Shown here: positions 1-5,576 of the stretch, one piece after another
Layout: each line of letters opens with the position of its first letter
Numbering within the stretch: the stretch's first letter is position 1
Assembly: GCF_000721935.1 (NCBI RefSeq)
Contig: NZ_KL585423.1
Coordinates: 194,809 to 200,384 of the forward strand
Direction of reading: 5' to 3'
DNA length: 5,576 nucleotides
DNA from: Streptomyces sp. NRRL WC-3549
GTDB taxonomy: Bacteria > Actinomycetota > Actinomycetes > Streptomycetales > Streptomycetaceae
Notes under the pieces: model-generated
The model's database searches: none
Seen by the model: the letters and a program-made list of their open reading frames with translations, nothing else
Told to the model about the DNA's origin: nothing
Position numbers and translations under genes: made by a program

Positions 1-1646
1 GGCTGGAAGGCATGGACGTCGCACCGGGCGCCGCCGAGTCCGAGGAAGCGGGCGCACGGCTCCTCGAACTCGCCTCGCGGGCGGCGGAGTTGGTCGGGCC
101 CGCCGAGGACGCGAAGCTGAAGGCGCTCACCCGGCACCTGAAGGCCCTGATCGCCGAGGGCTACCACCCGATCGTCTTCTGCCGCTACATCCCGACGGCG
201 ACGTACCTCGCAGACCAGCTCGACGGCAAGCTCGGCAAGAAGACGAAGATCGCCGCCGTGACGGGCACCCTCTCCCCGCAGCAGCGCCTGGAGCGGATCG
301 AGCAGCTCGCCGCTGAGGCGGGCGAGGCCGGCGACCCGGCTGTCCGCCGGGTGCTGATCGCCACCGACTGCCTGTCCGAGGGCGTCAACCTCCAGCACCA
401 CTTCGACGCGGTCGTCCACTACGACCTGGCGTGGAACCCGACCCGGCACGACCAGCGGGAGGGACGCGTCGACCGCTACGGCCAGAAGCGCGACCAGGTC
501 CGCGTCATCACCATGTACGGCGAGGACAACGGCATCGACGGCAAGGTCCTGGAGGTGCTCTTCAAGAAGCACCGGCAGATCAAGAAGGACCTGGGCATCT
601 CCGTCTCCGTCCCCGACGAGACCGCGTCCGGCGTCACCGACGCGGTGGTGGAGTGGCTGCTGCTGCACGGACGGCAGGGCAGCCAGGAGAGCCTCTTCGA
701 CATGGAGGACGGCCACCAGGAGTCCTTCGACCGCATCGAGCGGGAGTGGACCTCGGCGGCCGACCGGGAGAAGACCTCCCGCTCGAAGTACGCCCAGCGC
801 GCGATCCACCCGGAGGAGGTGGCCCGCGAGGTCGCCGCCGTACGGGCCGCGCTCGGCGGCGCGGAGGAGGTCCGCGGTTTCGCCCTGGAGGCCCTGCGCG
901 ACCTGGACGCGCTGGTCCGTGACCCAGGCGACGGCACCGGTGACTTCACCGCCCAGGCCGGCGGCACCCCGGCGGGCCTGCGGGACGCGCTCGCCGCGAC
1001 CCTGGGCAACCGGCTCGTCGAGGAGAACCGCGAGATCCCCTTCCGCACCACCCCGGCGATCGCCCGCGGCGAGGCCGCCCTGGTCCGCACCGACCCGGCG
1101 ATCGGCGCCATCGCCTCCTACGTCCTGGACTCGGCCCTGGACGTGAAGGCGCTCGGCCCCCGCCCGGCACGGCGCTGCGGCGTGGTCACCACGGACGCGG
1201 TCACCACCCGCACCACGCTCCTGCTGGTCCGCTACCGCTTCCACCTCACCCTGCCGTCCCGCACCGGCGAACGGCAGGTCGTCGCCGAGGACGCACGCCT
1301 CCTCGCCTTCGAGGGGATGCCGTCGCGCGCCCGCTGGCTGGACGACGACGCGGCCGCCGCCCTCCTCGCGGCCCGCGCCGTGGCGAACACCCACGAACAG
1401 TCCGCCCACAACGCCATCTCCCGCGCCCTGGACGGCTTGGGGGACCTCGCCGCACACCTCACCGAGTACGGCACGGACCTGGCCGCCGAGCTCGACGCCT
1501 CGCACCGCCGGGTGCGCAAGGCGAACGAGGAGATCGTCCGCGGCCTGAAGGTCGTCCCGCAGGAGCCCGCCGACGTCCTCGGCGTCTACGTCTACCTGCC
1601 GCCCGTCGCCCCCGCCGCCTCTACCGTGTCCGGAGCCGAAGCCTGA
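1..1646 (+). CDS. drmD: SNF2-family DNA helicase, C-terminal part (DISARM DrmD-like), 5' truncated
   Basis: The frame is open from the left edge (first full codon at position 3), so the ATG at 12 is probably an internal methionine and the N-terminal ATPase domain (Walker A, DEAH-like box) lies outside the window. Counting from that ATG, residues 35-165 form the second RecA-like helicase domain. Motif IV-like PIVFCRY is at 53-59, VTGTLS at 83-88, motif [13 protein letters not shown] at 117-128 and motif [13 protein letters not shown] at 148-158 with its arginine finger. These are typical of SNF2/RapA-type translocases, which use ATP to move along or remodel DNA. Residues 166-230 still resemble this helicase subfamily. 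About residues 235-544 match no family I recognise and are rich in Ala, Arg and Glu, with a charged, possibly helical stretch near 470-515. The stop overlaps the methyltransferase start by one base, indicating one operon. The helicase call is secure. The DrmD assignment rests on the adjacent gene; a BREX BrxHII-type helicase is the main alternative. Confidence 0.85.
   Translation, partial: LEGMDVAPGAAESEEAGARLLELASRAAELVGPAEDAKLKALTRHLKALIAEGYHPIVFCRYIPTATYLADQLDGKLGKKTKIAAVTGTLSPQQRLERIEQLAAEAGEAGDPAVRRVLIATDCLSEGVNLQHHFDAVVHYDLAWNPTRHDQREGRVDRYGQKRDQVRVITMYGEDNGIDGKVLEVLFKKHRQIKKDLGISVSVPDETASGVTDAVVEWLLLHGRQGSQESLFDMEDGHQESFDRIEREWTSAADREKTSRSKYAQRAIHPEEVAREVAAVRAALGGAEEVRGFALEALRDLDALVRDPGDGTGDFTAQAGGTPAGLRDALAATLGNRLVEENREIPFRTTPAIARGEAALVRTDPAIGAIASYVLDSALDVKALGPRPARRCGVVTTDAVTTRTTLLLVRYRFHLTLPSRTGERQVVAEDARLLAFEGMPSRARWLDDDAAAALLAARAVANTHEQSAHNAISRALDGLGDLAAHLTEYGTDLAAELDASHRRVRKANEEIVRGLKVVPQEPADVLGVYVYLPPVAPAASTVSGAEA
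1632..1635 (+). promoter_or_regulatory. Probable ribosome binding site (GGAG) for the methyltransferase
   Basis: GGAG lies inside the last codons of the helicase gene, 10 bases before the ATG at 1646. The spacing is slightly long but acceptable for an actinomycete. It supports this ATG over the in-frame ATG at 1718 and fits translational coupling between the two genes. Confidence 0.55.
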
Positions 1647-1648
1647 TG
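1644..1648 (+). other. TGATG stop/start overlap coupling helicase and methyltransferase
   Basis: The helicase stop TGA (1644-1646) shares its final A with the methyltransferase ATG (1646-1648). This leaves no room for a separate promoter or terminator. It implies a shared transcript and probably translation of the second gene by re-initiating ribosomes, which would tie the amounts of the two proteins together. Confidence 0.85.
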
Positions 1649-4600
1649 TCCGCCGCCACCCGCACCGCCCTGGCCTTCACCGCCGTCACCACCGTCGGCG
1701 GCCTGCTCCCCGCCGACATGCTGCTGCGCATCGCCGAGGCACGGAACCTCCCGGGCACCAGGCCCGCCGACTACGGCCTGCCCGCCTCGGTCCCCGTACG
1801 CGACGAGGCCGAGCGCGCCTGGGAGTACCTCAAGCCGCTCTGGCGCGACCTGCGCACCGCCCTGCCCGCCGACCCGAAGACCGGCGCACCGGCCGCGGAC
1901 CCGACCGGCCGGGCCGGCACCGACTGGCTGGCCCAGCTCTTCCGCAAGCTGGACTTCGGCGCGCTGACGGAGGTCGGCGCGCCGGGCATCCCGGCCGACT
2001 CCGACCCCGACAAGCACTTCCCGGTCTCCCACCGCCACGGCCCGGCCCTCGTCCACCAGGTCCCCTGGAACCAGGAGCTCGACAAGCGCCTGACCTTCGG
2101 CCAGGTACCCCCGCAGTCCATGCTCCAGGACTGCCTCAACCGCACCGAGGCCCACCTGTGGGCGGTCCTCACCAACGGCCGCCGGGTGCGGCTGCTGCGC
2201 GACTCGTCGTCCTTCGCGACCGCCGCGTACGTCGAGTTCGACCTGGAAGCGATCTTCGACGGCGAGCTGTTCAGCGAGTTCGTGCTGCTGTACTGCGTAC
2301 TGCACGCGTCCCGGTTCGCGGTGGCCGAGGGGGCGGCGGCCTCGGGGTGCTGGCTGGAGAAGTGGCGCGCCGAGGCCGTCAGCTCCGGCGCCCGCGCCCT
2401 GGACCAGCTGCGCCTGGGAGTACGAGACGCCCTCACCGCTCTCGGCACCGGCTTCCTGCGCCACCCGGACAACACCCGGCTGCGCGAGGACACCGACCCG
2501 AAGGCACTGCGGGACGCCCTGCTGCGCCTGGTCTACCGCCTGCTGTTCGTCTTCGTCGCCGAGGACCGCGGGGCCCTGCTCGACCCGAAGGCCGACGAGC
2601 GGCAGCGGGAGGCGTACGACCGCTACTTCTCCTCCACCCGGCTGCGCGAGCGCGCCCGCCGGCGCCAGGGCACCGCCCACGGCGACCAGTACGAGGCGCT
2701 GCGCATCGTCCTCGACGCCCTCGGCAAGGAGGGCGGCCGCCCCGAGCTGGGCCTGCCCGGCCTCGGTGGCCTGTTCTCCCCGAAGCCGGCCGATGCGCCG
2801 CTGGACGGCCTGAAGCTGTCCAACGAGTCGCTGCTCACCGCGATCCGCCACCTCGCCCAGATGCGCGACCCGGGCGCCCGCCGCTGGCGCCCGGTCGACT
2901 ACCGCCACCTGGACGCCGAGGAACTCGGCTCGGTCTACGAGTCCCTGCTGGAGCTGGAGCCCAAGCACTCCGCCACGGACCGCACCTTCGAACTGATCGA
3001 GGTCGCGGGCAACAGCCGCAAGACGACAGGCAGTTACTACACCCCGTCCTCGCTCATCGAGTGCCTGCTCGACACGACGCTCGACCCGGTGATAGACGAC
3101 GCGGTCAAGCGCGGCGAACAGCGCGCCACGGAGGGCGGCCGTCCCGACCCGACCGACGGCATCGTCGACGAGCTGCTGTCCCTGACGGTCTGCGACCCGG
3201 CGTGCGGCTCCGGGCACTTCCTGGTCGCCTCGGCCCGACGCATCGCCAAGCGCGTGGCATCGGTGCGCGAGCGCAACCCGGAACCGACGGTCGACGCGGT
3301 GCGGCGCGCCCTGCACCAGGTCGTCGCCCGCTGCGTCTACGGCGTGGACCTCAACCCCATGGCGGTGGAGCTGGCCAAGGTGTCGCTGTGGCTGGAGGCA
3401 CTGGAGCCGGGGAAGCCTCTGGGGTTCCTGGACGCGCATGTGAAGCACGGCAACGGCCTGATCGGCGCGACCCCGAAACTGCTGGCGAACGGCATCCCGG
3501 ACGACGCGTTCAAGCCGATCGAGGGCGACGACAAGAAGTACGCGGCGGGACTCGTCAAGCGCAACAAGATCCAGCGCGGCGGCCAGGACGAGCTGACCTT
3601 CGACACGGAGACCCTGCCCGGCAACGCCCGCTACGCCGCAGAACTCGCCAGGATCACCACGGCGCCCTCCGACCTCCTGGAGCAGGTCCGGGCGCAGGAG
3701 TCCGCCTACCTCGCCCACACGGAGTCGGCCGCGTACGTCGATGACGTGCACGCCGCCGACGCCTGGTGCGCCGCCTTCGTCTGGCCCAAGCACGACGGTG
3801 CCCCCGAGGCCCCGACCGACCAGGTGTTCCGCGCGTTGCGGAGCCGTAACCAGTCCGCAGTGCCGGACACCACCCACGCCGAGATCCGGGAGTTGCGGGA
3901 GCAGTACCGCTTCTTCCACTGGCACCTGGAGTTCCCCGAGGTGTTCGCGGTCCCGGAGACGGGCACCGGTGTCCAGCCGGGGACGGGCTGGGCCGGTGGG
4001 TTCGATGCGGTGGTGGGCAACCCGCCGTGGGAGCGCGTCAAGCTCCAGGAGCAGGAGTTCTTCGCCCAGCGCGATCCGCGGATCGCCGGCGCCAAGAACG
4101 CTTCCGCCCGCAAACGGCTCATCACGGAACTGCGCGACGACCGTGACGGTGCGCGCCTGTACGCCGAGTTCGAGGCTGCCAGGCGCCGCGCGGAAGGAGA
4201 GAGCCACTTCTTGCGCGTCAGCGCCCGCTTCCCGCTGACCGGGCGCGGTGACATCAACACGTACGCGGTCTTCACAGAGACGGACCGCGTCCTGACGGGA
4301 CCGCGTGGGCGGACGGGCGTGATCGTGCCGACGGGGATCGCTACGGATGCGACGACGCAGTTCTTCTTCAAGGATGTCGTCACGAAGGGCCAGCTTGCAG
4401 CCCTGTACGACTTCGAGAACGAGGACAAGGTCTTCCCTGGGGTCCACAACCAGATGCGTTTCTGCCTGTTCATGCTGCGCGGAGCAGGAAGCACGCGTGA
4501 ACCGATCCGCATGGTTTTCAAGGTTCGCCAGACTGAGCAAATCGTTCAGTGGAGCTACCTGTTGACGGCCGACGACATTTTGGCCATGAACCCGAACACT

Positions 4601-5576
4601 GGCACGTGCCCTGTCTTTCGCAGTAGCCGCGACGCCGAAATCACTTTGGGTATCTACCGCCGCGTGCCAGTCCTGATCGACGAGACCAAGACGACGGGCG
4701 GCAACTCCTGGGGCATCTCATTCATGCGCATGTTCGACATGTCGAATGATTCCCATCTTTTCCGTCCGTCCGCCCAGAGTGACGAGACTTTCGACGATCT
4801 CCTCAAGGCCGGATGGGTCCTCGACGGTAACGTCCTCGTCCGTAGCGATGAGCGCCTGCTGCCGTTGTACGAGGCAAAGATGCTCCACCACTACGATCAC
4901 CGGTTCTCGACGTACGAAAACGCAACGGAGAAACAGCTCAATAAGGGCACACTCCCTCGCTTCACCGTGGACCAGCACCAAGACGCCTCCGCCGTTCCTT
5001 TGCCTCGCTACTGGGTTCCGGAGCAGGACGTGCCGACTGGCAAGGTCGACAAGAACGGCAAGCCCGTCATGGAATCCGGCGTCCGCAGCCGCCTGGCAGC
5101 GAAGGGCTGGGACCGGCAGTGGGTCTTCGGCTGGCGTGACATCTGTCGAGCGAGCGACGAACGCACAATGATCGCGACGGTCGCTCCGGCGCACGGATTT
5201 GGCCACAAGTTTCTGCTGGCCCTGTCCCCGCAGGCCGCACTCATGGCGGCAGCTTGGTCATCGATTGTCATGGACTACGCCGCTCGTCAGTGTGTCGGCG
5301 GTACCTCAATGAGCTACTTCATCGTGCGGCAGCTGCCAATGCCCTCGCCCGAGCAGCTCACCCCGCACTCGGCCGCCATCAGCTCGCGCCTATTGGAACT
5401 CACCTACACCGCACACGACATGGCTCCCTTTGCCCGCGACCTCGGCGACACCAGCGCCCCCTTCCGCTGGGACCCCGACCGTCGCGCCGTCATCCGCGCC
5501 GAGTTGGACGCGCTCTTCTTCCACCTCTACGGGATCGACCGCGACGACACCGCCTACATCCTGGACACCTTCAACG
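1646..5576 (+). CDS. drmMI: Eco57I/PglX-like adenine-N6 DNA methyltransferase (DISARM DrmMI-like), 3' truncated
   Basis: This frame stays open for 1310 codons from the ATG at 1646 to the right edge. It probably transfers a methyl group from S-adenosylmethionine to adenine N6 at a specific site, marking host DNA as self. Residues 1-440 are a family-specific N-terminal region including [15 protein letters not shown], a segment shared with type IIG-like and DISARM methylases. GSYYTP is at 462-467, SAM-binding motif [11 protein letters not shown] at 516-525, acidic motif YGVDLNP at 565-571, and catalytic motif IV NPPW at 792-795, followed by GVIVPTG at 891-897. About 225 residues separate YGVDLNP and NPPW. 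Residues from about 900 to 1230 are the probable target-recognition region, closed by a QLPMP segment near 1229-1233. The final visible residues ([11 protein letters not shown]...YILDTF) match the usual C-terminal end of this class, so the stop should be near. I saw no PD-(D/E)XK nuclease motif. The start is supported by a GGAG 10 bases upstream, overlap with the helicase stop, and a plausible N-terminus; the ATG at 1718 is a less likely alternative. The methyltransferase call is very secure; DrmMI is inferred from context and overall similarity. Confidence 0.92.
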   Translation, partial: MSAATRTALAFTAVTTVGGLLPADMLLRIAEARNLPGTRPADYGLPASVPVRDEAERAWEYLKPLWRDLRTALPADPKTGAPAADPTGRAGTDWLAQLFRKLDFGALTEVGAPGIPADSDPDKHFPVSHRHGPALVHQVPWNQELDKRLTFGQVPPQSMLQDCLNRTEAHLWAVLTNGRRVRLLRDSSSFATAAYVEFDLEAIFDGELFSEFVLLYCVLHASRFAVAEGAAASGCWLEKWRAEAVSSGARALDQLRLGVRDALTALGTGFLRHPDNTRLREDTDPKALRDALLRLVYRLLFVFVAEDRGALLDPKADERQREAYDRYFSSTRLRERARRRQGTAHGDQYEALRIVLDALGKEGGRPELGLPGLGGLFSPKPADAPLDGLKLSNESLLTAIRHLAQMRDPGARRWRPVDYRHLDAEELGSVYESLLELEPKHSATDRTFELIEVAGNSRKTTGSYYTPSSLIECLLDTTLDPVIDDAVKRGEQRATEGGRPDPTDGIVDELLSLTVCDPACGSGHFLVASARRIAKRVASVRERNPEPTVDAVRRALHQVVARCVYGVDLNPMAVELAKVSLWLEALEPGKPLGFLDAHVKHGNGLIGATPKLLANGIPDDAFKPIEGDDKKYAAGLVKRNKIQRGGQDELTFDTETLPGNARYAAELARITTAPSDLLEQVRAQESAYLAHTESAAYVDDVHAADAWCAAFVWPKHDGAPEAPTDQVFRALRSRNQSAVPDTTHAEIRELREQYRFFHWHLEFPEVFAVPETGTGVQPGTGWAGGFDAVVGNPPWERVKLQEQEFFAQRDPRIAGAKNASARKRLITELRDDRDGARLYAEFEAARRRAEGESHFLRVSARFPLTGRGDINTYAVFTETDRVLTGPRGRTGVIVPTGIATDATTQFFFKDVVTKGQLAALYDFENEDKVFPGVHNQMRFCLFMLRGAGSTREPIRMVFKVRQTEQIVQWSYLLTADDILAMNPNTGTCPVFRSSRDAEITLGIYRRVPVLIDETKTTGGNSWGISFMRMFDMSNDSHLFRPSAQSDETFDDLLKAGWVLDGNVLVRSDERLLPLYEAKMLHHYDHRFSTYENATEKQLNKGTLPRFTVDQHQDASAVPLPRYWVPEQDVPTGKVDKNGKPVMESGVRSRLAAKGWDRQWVFGWRDICRASDERTMIATVAPAHGFGHKFLLALSPQAALMAAAWSSIVMDYAARQCVGGTSMSYFIVRQLPMPSPEQLTPHSAAISSRLLELTYTAHDMAPFARDLGDTSAPFRWDPDRRAVIRAELDALFFHLYGIDRDDTAYILDTFN
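4320..5340 (+). other. Low-GC segment covering the presumed target-recognition region of the methyltransferase
   Basis: Hand-counted 60-base rows give about 58% GC at 4321, 60% at 4381, 52% at 4501, 58% at 4561, 60% at 4621, 53% at 4741, 58% at 4921, 62% at 5161 and 58% at 5281. Flanking rows give 68-72% just before (4201, 4261), 70% just after (5341, 5461) and 75-80% further upstream (601, 2701). Codons rare in high-GC actinomycetes cluster here, for example ATT and TTG at 4577-4582 and AAA and AAT in the stretch around 4930-4945. The frame is unbroken, so this is a compositional module within one gene. It corresponds to residues of about 892-1232, between the catalytic half and the conserved C-terminal end, where enzymes of this type carry DNA sequence specificity. 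The edges are approximate. Assigning it as the target-recognition domain is an inference from position. Confidence 0.6.

Noticed and set aside
12..14. ATG at 12 as the true start of the helicase
   Set aside because: The frame is open upstream to the window edge, and a protein starting here would lack the whole ATP-binding RecA domain that SNF2 enzymes require. Truncation by the window is the simpler explanation.
476..1111. A 211-codon minus-strand frame within the helicase gene
   Set aside because: Ser/Arg/Pro-rich translation antisense to a conserved helicase; no motif and no supporting ribosome binding site was apparent.
3034..3036. A TTA triplet, considered as a possible bldA-dependent leucine codon
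   Set aside because: It is out of frame (AGT TAC in the methyltransferase frame). I noticed no in-frame TTA codon in either gene, so there is no sign of bldA control in the visible part.
2158..3744. A 528-codon + strand frame overlapping the methyltransferase
   Set aside because: Its translation is dominated by Arg, Pro, Gly and Ala, typical of an out-of-frame reading of GC-rich coding DNA. It sits entirely inside the real gene in another frame.
1592..4540. A 982-codon open frame on the minus strand
   Set aside because: It lies antisense to the methyltransferase, whose + strand frame carries unmistakable motifs ([12 protein letters not shown]). Long antisense frames arise where strong GC bias removes stop codons. 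It ends within the low-GC segment, as expected of such a shadow, and its translation is low-complexity, rich in V, G, R, A, L and Q, with no recognisable domain.
4718..5206. A 162-codon minus-strand frame, with an overlapping + strand frame at 4746-5171, within the low-GC segment
   Set aside because: I considered whether the compositional change marked an inserted separate gene. The methyltransferase frame continues unbroken through the segment into its conserved C-terminal motif, and neither alternative translation shows a recognisable domain.

Overview
The window is very GC-rich (hand-counted 60-base rows give 70-80% in most places) and has the strong C/G third-position bias of an actinomycete. 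Streptomyces or a close relative is the most likely source. It is almost entirely coding on the + strand. Two large genes lie head to tail with a one-base TGATG overlap, and both run off the window.

Layout: (1) Positions 1-1646 hold the C-terminal part of an SNF2-family helicase. The second RecA-like domain is clear (motifs IV, V and VI), followed by about 300 residues I cannot assign. (2) Positions 1646-5576 hold a very large adenine-N6 DNA methyltransferase of the Eco57I/PglX-like class, open for 1310 codons with no stop before the right edge. It has an N-terminal family-specific region, a GSYYTP motif, an SAM-binding DPACGSG motif, a catalytic NPPW motif, a probable target-recognition region, and a conserved C-terminal segment that suggests the stop lies a short distance beyond the window. 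No intergenic stretch is long enough for an RNA gene, promoter region or mobile element.

An SNF2 helicase immediately upstream of and coupled to a giant Eco57I-like adenine methylase is the drmD-drmMI arrangement of class 1 DISARM phage-defence systems. In that system DrmMI marks host DNA, while the DrmA helicase, DrmB (DUF1998) and DrmC (PLD-type) act against unmodified incoming DNA. The last three genes would be expected downstream and are not visible here, so the system assignment is an inference from two genes. A BREX type 3-like locus or a two-gene modification system are the alternatives.

The most notable signal inside the genes is a drop to about 52-62% GC from roughly 4320 to 5340. 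It falls on the presumed target-recognition region of the methyltransferase, while the reading frame stays intact. This looks like a recombined specificity module.
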